A DNA stretch of 64,000 nucleotides from Saccharomonospora xinjiangensis XJ-54. Lineage in GTDB: Bacteria; Actinomycetota; Actinomycetes; Mycobacteriales; Pseudonocardiaceae. The DNA is taken from contig NZ_JH636049.1 in NCBI RefSeq assembly GCF_000258175.1, positions 1,713,482 to 1,777,481 of the forward strand, given 5' to 3'. Under the pieces are notes generated by a model. It did not search any database. It had not been told where the DNA came from and saw only the letters and a list, made by a program, of their open reading frames with translations. Shown one piece after another: positions 8,170 through 17,163 of the stretch; position 1 is the stretch's first letter; every line of letters begins with the position of its first letter. The translations under genes and the position numbers were made by a program.

Positions 8170-10553
8170 GTGATCGCCATATCCGTGCGCAGCGGCCTGC
8201 CCTGCATGGCCCGCCACACCACGGCGGGGGTCATCGGCATGTCCACGTGGCGCACCCCGTACGGCTTGAGGGCATCGACCACCGCGTTCACCACGGCGGC
8301 CGGTGACCCGACCGTGGCCGACTCACCAACGCCCTTCGCGCCGATCGGGTGGTGCGGCGACGGCGTCACGGTCTGGCCGAGCCGCCACGAAGGGCATTCC
8401 ATCGTGGTCGGCAGCAGGTAGTCCATGAACGACCCGCCGAGGTGGTTGCCGTCGGAGTCGAAGGCCATGACCTGCATGAGCGCCATGCCGATGCCGTCGG
8501 CGAGCCCTCCGTGGATCTGCCCTTCGACGATCATCGGGTTGATGCGGACGCCGCAGTCGTCCACGGCCACGAAGTCGCGCACCGTCACCTGGGCGGTGTC
8601 CGGATCGACGTCCACGACGCACACGTACGCGCCGAACGGATACGTCAGGTTCGGCGGGTTGTAGACGGTCTCGGCGTCGAGGTGGCCTTCGACGCCCTCC
8701 GGCAGTTCCAGATCGGAGTGCGCGGCCATCGCGATCTCGGCGATCGTCGTGCCCGACGTGGGATCGCCCTTGACGAAGAACCGGCCCTTCTCCCACTCCA
8801 GATCGCCCGGATCGACCTCCAGCATCGCCGAAGCCACCAGCCGGGCCCGCTCCCGCACCTTGCGGGCCACCACGGCTGTCGCCGCACCCGACACCGGGGT
8901 CGAGCGGGAGCCGTAGGTGCCGAGGCCGTACGGCGTCTGGTCGGTGTCGCCGTGGACGACGTCGATGTCCTCGGGCGGAATGCCCAGCTCCTCCGCCACG
9001 ATCTGCGCGAACGTCGTCTCGTGGCCCTGCCCCTGCGTCTGCACCGAGAGCCGCAGCACCGCCTTGCCCGTCGGATGCACGCGCAGCTCGGCGCCGTCGG
9101 CCATGCCGAGTCCCATGATGTCCATGTGGCTGCGCGGTCCCGCGCCGACCGCCTCGGTGAAGAAGCTGACCCCGATGCCCATGAGTTCGCCGCGTTCCCG
9201 GCGTCGCTGCTGCTCGTCGCGCAACTCGTCGTAGTGCGCGAGGTCCAGCGCCGCCCGCAGGGCGCGCGGGTAGTCACCCGAGTCGTACTCCCAGCCCGTG
9301 CTGCTGCGGTACGGGAACTGCTCGGGCCGCAGCAGGTTGCGCATCCGCAGCTCGGCCGGGTCCATGCCGAGCTCGTGGGCGAGCACGTCCACCATGCGTT
9401 CCACCAGGTAGACGGCTTCTGTGATGCGGAACGAGCAGGCGTAGGCGACGCCGCCGGGAGCCTTGTTCGTGTACACGCCGGTGACCTCGCAGTGCGCCGC
9501 GCGCAGGTCGTAGGACCCGCTGAACACGCCGAAGAACCCGGCGGGGAACTTGCTCGGCTGAGCGGTGCCGTTGAACGCGCCGTGGTCGGCGAGCACCTTC
9601 ACCCGCACTCCGAGGATCGTCCCGTCGCTTGTCGCCGCGATCTCGCCGTGCATGTGGTAGTCGCGGGCGAACGACGTGCTCATGAGGTTCTCGGAGCGGT
9701 CCTCCACCCACTTCACCGGTTTGCCGGTGACGATCGAGGCCACGATCGCGCAGACGTACCCGGGGTAGATGCCGACCTTGTTGCCGAAACCGCCCCCGAT
9801 GTCGGGAGAGATCACGCGGATCTTGTGTTCCGGAAGGCCCGCCACCAGCGCGTACAGCGTGCGGTGGGCGTGAGGCGCCTGCGTCGTCGTCCAAATGGTC
9901 AGCTTGCCGGTGACCGGGTCCATGTCCGCGACGGCGCCGCACGTCTCCATGGGCGCCGGATGCACGCGCGGATAGATCATGTCCTGGGTGGCCACGACGT
10001 CGGCGTCCGCGAACACCCCGTCGGTGGCCGCGCGGTCGCCGGTCTCCCAGTCGAAAATCCGGTTGTCGGTGCGGCCTTCGAGGTCGTCGCGGATCACCGG
10101 GGCGTCGCTGTCCAGCGCCCGGCGCGCGTCCACCACCGGCGCGAGCGGCTCGTACTCGACGTCGATGAGTTCGAGCGCGTCGCGAGCGGCGTAGCGGTCC
10201 TCGGCCACCACGAACGCGACCTCCTGGCCCTGGAACCGCACCTTGTCCGTGGCCAGCACCGCCTGCACGTCGTGCGACAGCGTGGGCATCCACGCGAGAT
10301 TCAGACCCTGAAGCGTCTGCCCCGTGATGACGGCCCTCACCTTCGGGTGGGCCTGCGCCGCGCTGGTGTCGAGGGAGACGATCCGCGCGTGGGCGTGAGG
10401 GCTGCGGAGCACGGCGCCATGCAGCATCCCCGGCAGCACGACGTCGTCAACGTAGCGGCCGTGGCCGCGCAGGAACCGTTCGTCCTCCTTGCGCGGCATG
10501 CTCCCGTGCCCGACAGGGGTCGTGCGCTGCGCGGGGACATCCGTCGTGGTCAT
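8166..10553 (-). CDS. coxL: form I aerobic carbon monoxide dehydrogenase large subunit
   Basis: This 795-residue subunit of the molybdenum hydroxylase family holds the active site that oxidises CO to CO2. It carries AYACSFR at residues 370-376, which matches the AYXCSFR signature of form I, the true CO dehydrogenase. The Cys (373) is the expected copper ligand of the Mo-S-Cu centre. Form II homologues have AYRGAGR instead. Other family marks are GGGFGNK (about 253-259) for cofactor binding and the C-terminal GAKGVGES motif containing the catalytic Glu. The open frame extends further upstream, but the ATG at 10553 overlaps the coxS stop by four bases and gives the usual CoxL length. It works with CoxS and CoxM as a (LMS)2 complex. 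Confidence 0.93.
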   Translation of the reverse strand: MTTTDVPAQRTTPVGHGSMPRKEDERFLRGHGRYVDDVVLPGMLHGAVLRSPHAHARIVSLDTSAAQAHPKVRAVITGQTLQGLNLAWMPTLSHDVQAVLATDKVRFQGQEVAFVVAEDRYAARDALELIDVEYEPLAPVVDARRALDSDAPVIRDDLEGRTDNRIFDWETGDRAATDGVFADADVVATQDMIYPRVHPAPMETCGAVADMDPVTGKLTIWTTTQAPHAHRTLYALVAGLPEHKIRVISPDIGGGFGNKVGIYPGYVCAIVASIVTGKPVKWVEDRSENLMSTSFARDYHMHGEIAATSDGTILGVRVKVLADHGAFNGTAQPSKFPAGFFGVFSGSYDLRAAHCEVTGVYTNKAPGGVAYACSFRITEAVYLVERMVDVLAHELGMDPAELRMRNLLRPEQFPYRSSTGWEYDSGDYPRALRAALDLAHYDELRDEQQRRRERGELMGIGVSFFTEAVGAGPRSHMDIMGLGMADGAELRVHPTGKAVLRLSVQTQGQGHETTFAQIVAEELGIPPEDIDVVHGDTDQTPYGLGTYGSRSTPVSGAATAVVARKVRERARLVASAMLEVDPGDLEWEKGRFFVKGDPTSGTTIAEIAMAAHSDLELPEGVEGHLDAETVYNPPNLTYPFGAYVCVVDVDPDTAQVTVRDFVAVDDCGVRINPMIVEGQIHGGLADGIGMALMQVMAFDSDGNHLGGSFMDYLLPTTMECPSWRLGQTVTPSPHHPIGAKGVGESATVGSPAAVVNAVVDALKPYGVRHVDMPMTPAVVWRAMQGRPLRTDMAIT

Positions 10554-11092
10554 GTCTGCACCTCCGAACGCTGCTGCGGGGCCGGGGTGGGGCCGCCCTG
10601 TTCGGGAATCGCGTCGGAGACGGCCGACGCGGCTGCCTCGTGTTCGGCCGCCCACCGCACGGAACGCACGATGTTCTCGTAGCCGGTGCAGCGGCACAGC
10701 TGGCCGGACAGCGCCTCGCGGATCTCCTCCTCCGACGGCGTGGGGTTGCGGTCCAGCAGCCAGCGGGAGGTCATCATCATCCCCGGTGTGCAGAACCCGC
10801 ACTGGAGTCCGTGTTCGGCGCGGAAGCCCTCCTGCACGGCGTCGAGCCCCTCCGAGGTCGCGAGCCCCTCGACGGTGCGGATCTCGTGGCGGTCGGCCAT
10901 CACCGCGAGCACGGTGCACGACTTCACCGGAACGCCGTCCATGAGCACCACGCAGGCGCCGCAGTTCGACGTGTCGCAGCCCCAGTGCGTGCCCGTGAGG
11001 CCCAGTTCGTCGCGGAGGAAATGCACGAGCAGCAGCCGGGGCTCGACCGAGCGGGTGTAGGGCTGGCCGTTGACCGTGACGGTGATCTCCAT
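10550..11092 (-). CDS. coxS: carbon monoxide dehydrogenase small subunit, 2 x [2Fe-2S]
   Basis: This is a 180-residue electron-transfer subunit. An N-terminal plant-ferredoxin-type cluster uses C39, C44, C47 and C59 (GCDTSNCGAC...SC). A C-terminal helical domain carries the second cluster with QCGFCTPG and QLCRCTGY. The family usually ends near residue 160; here about 25 extra Ala/Gln-rich residues follow. It passes electrons from the CoxL centre to the FAD of CoxM. One base separates its start from the coxM stop, and its stop overlaps the coxL start, so translation is coupled. Confidence 0.93.
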   Translation of the reverse strand: MEITVTVNGQPYTRSVEPRLLLVHFLRDELGLTGTHWGCDTSNCGACVVLMDGVPVKSCTVLAVMADRHEIRTVEGLATSEGLDAVQEGFRAEHGLQCGFCTPGMMMTSRWLLDRNPTPSEEEIREALSGQLCRCTGYENIVRSVRWAAEHEAAASAVSDAIPEQGGPTPAPQQRSEVQT

Positions 11093-11093
11093 G

Positions 11094-11993
11094 TCACTCC
11101 TCCTGCTCGCGGGGATCGCGATGAGCCTGCCTGCCGCGCCAGCGGTCCACGGCCCTGCGCAGCACCCTCGTGGTGAGGGTGGCGGCGAGGTGGCGCTTGT
11201 AGTCGGCGGGGCCGCGCTGGTCGGCGATGGGCGAGCAATGCTCGGCCGCGATCGCGCCCGCCTGCTCGAAGCGCTCGTCGGTGGCGGCCCCTCCGACGAG
11301 GTACTCCTCGGCCGCAGGGGCTCCGAAGGAGGGTGCGCCGACGGCGGTCAGCCCGATACCCGCCCACGTGATGTGACCGTCGTCCAACCGCAGCGCCGCA
11401 CCCGCCGACGCCACGGCCCAGTCGCCGGAGCGGCGTTCCACCTTCGCGTACGCCGAGGCGGACGAGCGGATCGGCACGCGCACCGCCACCAGCAGCTCGC
11501 CCTGGTCGAGCACGGTTTCGTAGGGGCCGGTGAAGAACTCCCGCACACGGACCGTGCGGGAGCCGTACGGTCCCTGGATCAACGCCTCGGCGTCGAGCGC
11601 CACGAACGCGGCGGCGAGGTCCTCGGAAGGGTCCGCCTGGCACAGCGAGCCGCCGACCGTGCCGCGATTGCGCACGGCGGGGTCGGCGATGACGCGCTCG
11701 GCGTCGTGCAGGATCGGGAAATGCTCCCCGACCACGGGCGAGTCGAGCAGGTCGGCGTGCCGCACGAGCGCCCCGATGGTGACGGTGTCGCGGTCGAGGC
11801 CGATCCGGGACAGCTCCGTCACCTCGTTGATGTCCACCAGCGCCTCGGGCTGCGCGAGGCGCAACTTCATCATGGGGATCAGCGAGTGCCCACCCGCCAC
11901 CACCATGCTGTCCTCGCCGAACTTGCCGAGCAGGTCGAGCGCATGCTCGACGCTGGTCGCCTTCTCGTACCGGAACTGCGCGGGCACCTGCAT
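11094..11993 (-). CDS. coxM: carbon monoxide dehydrogenase medium (FAD) subunit
   Basis: This 299-residue subunit binds FAD and hands electrons to the quinone pool. The two family FAD motifs are present: AGGHSLIPMMKLRL near residue 33 and RNRGTVGGSLCQADPSEDL near residue 108. It is the first gene of the operon, so the order is coxM-coxS-coxL, the order typical of form I systems. The 106 bases between its start and the divergent LysR gene hold the likely shared promoter and operator. Confidence 0.92.
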   Translation of the reverse strand: MQVPAQFRYEKATSVEHALDLLGKFGEDSMVVAGGHSLIPMMKLRLAQPEALVDINEVTELSRIGLDRDTVTIGALVRHADLLDSPVVGEHFPILHDAERVIADPAVRNRGTVGGSLCQADPSEDLAAAFVALDAEALIQGPYGSRTVRVREFFTGPYETVLDQGELLVAVRVPIRSSASAYAKVERRSGDWAVASAGAALRLDDGHITWAGIGLTAVGAPSFGAPAAEEYLVGGAATDERFEQAGAIAAEHCSPIADQRGPADYKRHLAATLTTRVLRRAVDRWRGRQAHRDPREQEE

Positions 11994-12047
11994 ACCCCCA
12001 GGCTGTGCCCGGGTCGGCCACGGGGCAACGGCGCGATAAGCGACGCC

Positions 12048-12066
12048 TTAATCCGATCGGCGTTAA
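12048..12066. promoter_or_regulatory. candidate LysR-type operator between coxM and the LysR gene
   Basis: TTAA-N11-TTAA lies here, with the perfect palindrome CCGATCGG inside the spacer. This fits the T-N11-A pattern of LysR-family binding sites and lies in the divergent promoter region, 34 bases upstream of the chosen regulator start. The match is by eye only. Confidence 0.5.
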
Positions 12067-12099
12067 CCTGGCGGTGTGTCCGGCGTCACTCCGTCGCGT

Positions 12100-13038
12100 A
12101 TGACACTGGGTCAGCTCAGCGCCTTCGTGCTCGTCGCCCGGCTCGGTTCGGTGACCGGCGCCGCCAGGGCGCTCGGGGTCAGCGAACCCGCCGTGTCACA
12201 GGCGTTGAGCGCGTTGCGGCACCACCACGGCGACCGGCTCGTCGTCCGCACGGCACAAGGCATGACGCTGACCCCCGCAGGCCGACGGCTCCTGCCCATC
12301 GCCTCCCGCATGGTGGAGCTGGGAGCCGACGCCGAAGCGGCCGTCCGCAGTGCGGGCGGCGCGCCCGAGCCGCTGCGGCTGGCGCTCACCAGCACACTCG
12401 CCGAATTCGTCGCGGGACCCCTGCTCGAAGCGTTCGGCAGCCGCTGCGGCGACACCGTCGAGGTCTCCTCAGGGCTGGCCACGGCCGAGCAGATGGCCGC
12501 ACTCGTCAGCCACCACCTCGCCGACGCCGCGCTGGGGCCCGCGCTGCCGGACCCGGAACTGGAGAGCGTTCCCGTGTTCCGCTGCTCGCTCGTGGTGGTC
12601 GGACCGGCCGGGGCACGCCACGTTCGTGATCCTTCGGCTTGGCCGTGGCTCGTCGGGCCCTCCGGCGCGGAGGCGGGCAGCGACGTGACCCGGCTGCTGC
12701 GGGCGTTGCGGGTGCCCGACGAGCGTGTCCAGGTGTTCTCCAACGAGGCCGCGTCCTGGTCGGCGGCGTCCGACGGCGGCGGGGTGTCGATCGCCGTGGA
12801 ACACCTGGTGGCGCCGCTGGTGCGGCGGCGCGAACTCACCGTCCTGCCCACCCCGGCGACCCCGATGCCCCTGTGCTGGCACATCACCACCCCGGCGCGG
12901 CAACGCTGTTCGGCGGCAGCCGCGTCACTGCGCTACTTCCTCGGCACCCCGGCGGCCATGCAGGTCATGCGCAGGCCGGGCAATGGCGTCCCGCCGTCCC
13001 GGTTCCGCCCTCCAGTGCATGTGACGATCTGGTCGTGA
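12100..13038 (+). CDS. LysR-family transcriptional regulator, likely controlling the cox operon
   Basis: This 312-residue protein has an N-terminal winged helix-turn-helix (residues about 1-60, MTLGQLSAF...GSVTGAARALGVSEPAVSQALSALR) and a C-terminal periplasmic-binding-like effector domain. The open frame starts at a GTG at 12076. The ATG at 12100 was preferred because LysR proteins normally begin with M-T-L-x-Q-L; neither start has a strong Shine-Dalgarno sequence. It is divergent from coxM, so regulation of the cox genes and of itself is the natural inference. The effector could be CO-related or a downstream metabolite. Confidence 0.88.
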   Translation: MTLGQLSAFVLVARLGSVTGAARALGVSEPAVSQALSALRHHHGDRLVVRTAQGMTLTPAGRRLLPIASRMVELGADAEAAVRSAGGAPEPLRLALTSTLAEFVAGPLLEAFGSRCGDTVEVSSGLATAEQMAALVSHHLADAALGPALPDPELESVPVFRCSLVVVGPAGARHVRDPSAWPWLVGPSGAEAGSDVTRLLRALRVPDERVQVFSNEAASWSAASDGGGVSIAVEHLVAPLVRRRELTVLPTPATPMPLCWHITTPARQRCSAAAASLRYFLGTPAAMQVMRRPGNGVPPSRFRPPVHVTIWS

Positions 13039-13217
13039 GCATCGGCACCGGCCGGACGTGGTTGTCGTCGTGGCGTTCTGGGAGACCCTCCGGCGATTCG
13101 CACCGGCATGCGAGAAGGTCCTCGGTGTCGCGGTGGGGCCGCGATCTCCGCCCCGGTCGGGGAAGGTCCTGCTCAAGCGCGTGGAACCCCCTCACCTCGA
13201 AGCCGGCGTCCGAGGCG
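13039..13217. other. 179-bp convergent intergenic region, nothing recognised
   Basis: This lies between the stop codons of the LysR gene and the GyrI-like gene. Several short open frames exist on both strands, but none has convincing start signals or a recognisable product, and no clean terminator hairpin was seen. Confidence 0.4.
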
Positions 13218-13880
13218 TCACCCCCTCTCTCCGCCGGGCGGCGGATCGGCCCGCTCCGCTTCGACGACCGGCTGCCTCAGGATCGTGCGGAGCTTCTCCG
13301 GCGCGACCCTGCGGAAATCGCTGAGATAGATCTCGTGGTGCTTGCCAGCCATCGACAGCCCGTTGGCCGGGATGAACTCGTGGTGCATCCGGTCCAGCAC
13401 ATCGGCCTCGTCGTCGAAGGAACCGACGTGCAGCGTCTGCACACAGCGTCCCTCGGACAGCGTTTCGAGGCGCACGTCGCGCAGGCGCGCCGGGGCGCTT
13501 TTGGCCTCGACCTTCTCGACGGCGTCGGCGAACATCGCCTCGTCGATCCAGTCTGGCACCATGATCATGAGCGTCCAGTCCCATGTGGACTTGTCGCGAG
13601 CCGTCGTGAACCTGTCCATGTCCCGCGCCCACCACAGCCCCTCCAGTGGCATCACCACGTAGTCACGACCGAGGGCCAAGCTGGCGAACTTCAGCGTGTA
13701 GGCCAGCGGGTAGAGCGTCTCGATCGCCTCGGCGAAGGCGGGTGAGGTGTTGGGATCACCATGGCCGTCGATCATGAGGTACCGCAGATCGGGCACATCC
13801 ACGACGCGGAACGTGCCCCGCCTCGCCCGGTAGGCGTCGATCTCCCGCTTGAAGTCGATCTTGTCGGTCTTGTTTGTCAT
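13218..13880 (-). CDS. GyrI-like small-molecule-binding domain protein
   Basis: This 220-residue soluble protein has the GyrI-like features YLMIDGHGDPNTSPAF near residue 34, VMPLEGLWW near residue 76 and a C-terminal HHEIYLSDFRRV motif. This family shares the SHV fold of the BmrR/GyrI effector domain and binds small hydrophobic or cationic molecules; some members are cyclopropanoid hydrolases. There is no DNA-binding domain, so it is a stand-alone binding protein or hydrolase, not a regulator. The start has no competitor nearby. The gene seems monocistronic. Confidence 0.75.
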   Translation of the reverse strand: MTNKTDKIDFKREIDAYRARRGTFRVVDVPDLRYLMIDGHGDPNTSPAFAEAIETLYPLAYTLKFASLALGRDYVVMPLEGLWWARDMDRFTTARDKSTWDWTLMIMVPDWIDEAMFADAVEKVEAKSAPARLRDVRLETLSEGRCVQTLHVGSFDDEADVLDRMHHEFIPANGLSMAGKHHEIYLSDFRRVAPEKLRTILRQPVVEAERADPPPGGERG

Positions 13881-14039
13881 GGGGCATCAGAACTCGCGCG
13901 GCGAGCCACAACCTTTCCGGATCGGCTGCTCGGAAACGACCCGAAACCGGGTCACGACATCGATATCGCACGGCCCCGACAGAAAGCCGAACCGCCGGGG
14001 CCGCGGATCGCCGAAAAGGCCCGTTCGGGGCGCCACCCG

Positions 14040-14684
14040 TCAGCCGTGAGCAGGCGAAGGGACGCCGGAACCGTTGGCGCCGGGTGCCCGCGCAGCGACG
14101 TCGGGCGCGGCGTCGTGCCGCTCGACCCGCCCGCCGAACCGCGCCAGGATCGCGGCGACGTCACCGCGACGCGGGTCGAACGGCGCCGTCGCGTCCCTCC
14201 GCTCCTCGGCGAGCGCCTGCGTGAGCCGCCCCGCCGCGCCGAAGCCGGACGTCGTCAGCACGGTCAGCGAACTGATGTTCACGGTCCGGTGGTAGCGGGC
14301 GACCACATCCACCCTGCTTCGCGCGACCCCGGACACCCGCAGCAGCCACAACACCGCGCCAACAATCATCTGCGCCACAAGCTCGACGAAGGCGAAGGGC
14401 AGCAACACCAGCCAGGCCACCACCACGGCGAAGAACCACACGAGGCCGACCAGCTCCATGACGAGTTCCGCCACGAGTTCCATCAGCGACCTCAGCAACG
14501 AGTCCTCGCCGGTGCGGTTCTTCTTCCTGCGGGGACGCCCCGACGGCTTGTCCGGCACGAGCGGAGTCACCCGGTAGCGGGCGTAGTTGCGGATCGGGAT
14601 GTTGACCGGCTGAACCACCCTCCGCCATGGCGACAGCCTGCGCGTGACGGTCCAGGTGGTCCCTGCCGCGTCCGTGATCTTCAT
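14040..14684 (-). CDS. membrane protein with two adjacent transmembrane segments, unknown function
   Basis: This 214-residue protein was not assigned to a family. The N-terminal 65 residues are basic (PSGRPRRKKNR). A hydrophobic stretch at about residues 75-120 is long enough for two membrane passes. The C-terminal half is soluble and ends in a Pro/Ala-rich tail. The ATG at 14684 was chosen over the one at 14696 because it gives a typical MKITD start, though the two are close. It lies directly behind the icd terminator, so it likely has its own promoter or depends on readthrough. Confidence 0.6.
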   Translation of the reverse strand: MKITDAAGTTWTVTRRLSPWRRVVQPVNIPIRNYARYRVTPLVPDKPSGRPRRKKNRTGEDSLLRSLMELVAELVMELVGLVWFFAVVVAWLVLLPFAFVELVAQMIVGAVLWLLRVSGVARSRVDVVARYHRTVNISSLTVLTTSGFGAAGRLTQALAEERRDATAPFDPRRGDVAAILARFGGRVERHDAAPDVAARAPGANGSGVPSPAHG

Positions 14685-14701
14685 TCGGCTATTCAAAAGC
14701 A

Positions 14702-14735
14702 GAGGCCCCGACCGGCGGTCACCGGTCGGGGCCTC
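14702..14735 (-). terminator. terminator hairpin downstream of icd
   Basis: GAGGCCCCGACCGG and CCGGTCGGGGCCTC form a perfect 14-bp stem around a 6-nt loop, starting 10 bases after the icd stop in the direction of transcription. It is strong, without a clear U-tract, as usual in high-GC actinobacteria. Confidence 0.85.
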
Positions 14736-14744
14736 GACGGTCCG

Positions 14745-15968
14745 TCAGCCCTTGGCGATCTTGTCGGCCAGGTTGCGGTCCAGCGTGGCGAGGAACTCCT
14801 CCGTGGTCTGGTACGGCGTGTCCTTGCCGACCAGCAGCGCGAGGTCCTTCGTCATCTTGCCGCTCTCGACGGTCTCGATGACGACCCTCTCCAGCGTGTT
14901 GGCGAAGCCGACCAGCTCGGAGTTGTTGTCGAGCTTGCCCCGGTGCTCCAGCCCGCGCGTCCACGCGAAGATCGACGCGATTGGGTTGGTGGAGGTGGGC
15001 TTGCCCTGCTGGTGCTGGCGGTAGTGGCGGGTCACCGTGCCGTGTGCGGCCTCGGCCTCCACCGTCCTGCCGTCCGGCGTGCGCAGCACGGAGGTCATCA
15101 GACCCAGCGAGCCGAAGCCCTGCGCCACCGTGTCGGACTGCACGTCACCGTCGTAGTTCTTGCAGGCCCACACGTAGCCGCCCTCCCACTTCAGGGAAGC
15201 CGCCACCATGTCGTCGATGAGCCGGTGCTCGTAGGTCAGCCCCTTCGCCTCGAAGTCGGCCTTGAACTCCTTCTCGTAGATCTCCGCGAAGGTGTCCTTG
15301 AACATGCCGTCGTAGGCCTTGAGGATGGTGTTCTTCGTGGACATGTACACCGGCATGCCACGGTCGAGGCCGTACTGGAGCGACGCGCGGGCGAAGTCCT
15401 CGATCGACCTGCGGTAGTTGTACATGCCCATGGCCACACCGCCGCCCTCGGGGAAGTTGGCGACCTCCAGCTCCATGGGCTCGGAGCCGTCCTCGGGCGT
15501 GTAGGTGATGGTGACCTTGCCGGGGCCGGGAACCTTGAAGTCGCTGGCCTTGTACTGGTCGCCGTGCGCGTGACGGCCGATGATGATCGGCTTGGTCCAG
15601 CCGGGTACGAGCCGGGGAATGTTCGAGATGATGATCGGCTCGCGGAAGACGACACCGCCGAGGATGTTGCGGATGGTGCCGTTCGGGCTCCGCCACATCT
15701 TCTTGAGGCCGAACTCCTCGACGCGGGCCTCGTCGGGCGTGATGGTGGCGCACTTGACGCCGACACCGTGCTTGGCGATCGCGTTCGCCGCATCGACCGT
15801 GATCTGGTCGTCCGTGCGGTCCCGCTCCTCGATACCCAGGTCGTAGTACTCGAGGTTGATGTCGAGGTACGGGTGGATGAGCTTGTCCTTGATGAACTTC
15901 CAGATGATGCGGGTCATCTCATCGCCGTCGAGTTCGACAACGGTGCCCTCGACCTTGATCTTGGCCAT
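14745..15968 (-). CDS. icd: NADP-dependent isocitrate dehydrogenase, dimeric type
   Basis: This 407-residue TCA-cycle enzyme converts isocitrate to 2-oxoglutarate with reduction of NADP. It matches the eukaryote-like homodimeric class (MAKIKVEG...[36 protein letters not shown] with metal-binding Asp, [12 protein letters not shown] for NADP) and not the monomeric 740-residue class found in many actinobacteria. The open frame runs upstream to 16049, but the ATG at 15968 has GAGGAG about 11 bases ahead and gives the family N-terminus. A strong terminator follows. It is divergent from the DUF1918 gene. Confidence 0.95.
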   Translation of the reverse strand: MAKIKVEGTVVELDGDEMTRIIWKFIKDKLIHPYLDINLEYYDLGIEERDRTDDQITVDAANAIAKHGVGVKCATITPDEARVEEFGLKKMWRSPNGTIRNILGGVVFREPIIISNIPRLVPGWTKPIIIGRHAHGDQYKASDFKVPGPGKVTITYTPEDGSEPMELEVANFPEGGGVAMGMYNYRRSIEDFARASLQYGLDRGMPVYMSTKNTILKAYDGMFKDTFAEIYEKEFKADFEAKGLTYEHRLIDDMVAASLKWEGGYVWACKNYDGDVQSDTVAQGFGSLGLMTSVLRTPDGRTVEAEAAHGTVTRHYRQHQQGKPTSTNPIASIFAWTRGLEHRGKLDNNSELVGFANTLERVVIETVESGKMTKDLALLVGKDTPYQTTEEFLATLDRNLADKIAKG

Positions 15969-16219
15969 GAGCGGGAACGCTCCTCTCGCGGGTCTTCGCG
16001 GTTCGTCGGCACTTAGCGGTACAAGCGTACTGGTAGACGTGCGCCACATGGCCGCGCACCGGGGTTACCCAGCGGTAATATCGGATTTTTTCTGAACGCA
16101 ACACCAGGCTAGCCCGTCGGGTCACCCAGCAGGGTGCAGCTCGGCCAGCCGCTCGCTCGCTCCGACTCGCCCACCTCTCGCCGCGCTCCTACCCTCGGAA
16201 AGTGCGGAGGTGGTAGGCG

Positions 16220-16408
16220 ATGCGAGCATCCGTGGGAGACACGATCCGCGTCCACGGGCGAACCGTCGGCGCGGGTGAACAGCAGGGCGAGATCATCGAA
16301 GTCCGGGGCGAGCACGGCAAGCCGCCGTACCTCGTGCGGTTCTCCGACGGCCACGAGGGCCTCATGTTCCCCGGCCCGGATTGCGAAGTCGAAGCACACG
16401 TCGAGTAA
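16220..16408 (+). CDS. DUF1918 domain protein
   Basis: This small 62-residue protein is almost entirely the DUF1918 domain (MRASVGDTIRVHGRTVG...EIIEVRGEHGKPPYLVRFSDGHEGLMFPGPDC). DUF1918 proteins are short, SH3-like barrel proteins widespread in actinobacteria and of unknown function. The ATG at 16220 follows a GGAGGTGG sequence about 7 bases upstream. A strong hairpin terminator follows 15 bases after the stop, so it is a single-gene unit. Confidence 0.85.
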   Translation: MRASVGDTIRVHGRTVGAGEQQGEIIEVRGEHGKPPYLVRFSDGHEGLMFPGPDCEVEAHVE

Positions 16409-16422
16409 CGGCACCCCCTTTG

Positions 16423-16455
16423 AGAACCCCCGGCCACCCAAAGGCCGGGGGTTCT
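16423..16455 (+). terminator. terminator hairpin after the DUF1918 gene
   Basis: AGAACCCCCGGCC and GGCCGGGGGTTCT form a perfect 13-bp stem with a 7-nt loop, followed by TCTCT. It ends the DUF1918 transcript just before the repeat array begins. Confidence 0.88.
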
Positions 16456-16467
16456 TCTCTGCACACC

Positions 16468-16675
16468 GTGTCCGCACTTCCCGCACGCGTGTTGGCACTT
16501 CTCGCACGGGTGTTGGCATCGCACGATGCAGACACCCGTACACAAACTGCGGACACGAACCGAAGCGTCTCGTGTCCGCACTTCCTGTACGCGTGTCCGC
16601 ACCTGGTGCACCCGTGTCCGCACCTGGTGCACCGTGTCCGCACCTGACGCACCCGTGTTGGCGCCTGGTACACCC
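16468..16675 (+). repeat. array of eight degenerate 21-bp direct repeats
   Basis: Units start at 16468, 16489, 16510, 16572, 16593, 16614 (20 bp), 16634 and 16655. Each begins GTGTCCGCAC or GTGTTGGC and most end in a GCAC(C/G) or TACACCC type sequence. Units 5-7 contain the palindrome GGTGCACC or a close form. Between units 3 and 4 the motif appears inverted (TGCGGACAC, 16548-16556), and inverted copies recur at 16782-16790 and 16824-16832. Long open frames cross the array on both strands but have no start signals or recognisable protein, so I treat it as non-coding. Confidence 0.8.
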
Positions 16676-17163
16676 GATACACCTGGGCTCTTGGTTCACA
16701 TCCGAGCAGCCTTGCGCACTGCCTGCCTTCGGCACACCGCCAAGGCCCGGCACCACCTGGTGCAAACTCATGTCCGTAACCTGCGGACACGCGCGCGGGA
16801 ACCACCAACTCGCGCGCAGGAAGTGCGGACACGCCCGGGCTGCTTCCGCGCGAGAACTACGGAACCAGAGCAAATTCTCAGGTTTTGCACACGCGCTGCG
16901 GAAATCGTCCTTGTCACGACTAAACCGCATCGTGTCCAGCGTCACGCTCACACGGGATGACATCTGGCCGCCGGCTGGTTGAAACTAGACGTCAGATAGA
17001 TCCAGCGACGACGGCGTCAGGGGCCGCAACGACCCCGCTGGGTTCTCTGTCTTCCCCCAAAAACTCGGCATACCCGGCTTGCGCCGTAGGACTTGATCGA
17101 TCCAGTTTCGATCCGTAGCCGCCGAACCCGACCATCTTCCCGCACCACCCCGAAGGGAGTCCC
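16676..17163. other. gene-free stretch between the repeat array and the MFS gene
   Basis: No gene is supported here. The stretch holds the palindrome GCACCACCTGGTGC (16750-16763), two inverted copies of the repeat-array core, and a somewhat lower GC segment (about 16860-17000). The MFS promoter should lie near 17000-17150; no clear -10/-35 pair was recognised. Confidence 0.4.

Noticed and set aside
16468..16675. CRISPR array
   Set aside because: Units are contiguous and degenerate with no unique spacers of constant length, and no cas genes are present.
16109..16982. Long open frames on both strands over the 21-bp repeats, including a Cys/His-rich reading resembling zinc fingers
   Set aside because: The CGH-type pattern follows from the repeat itself; there are no start signals and no GC3 pattern of real coding.
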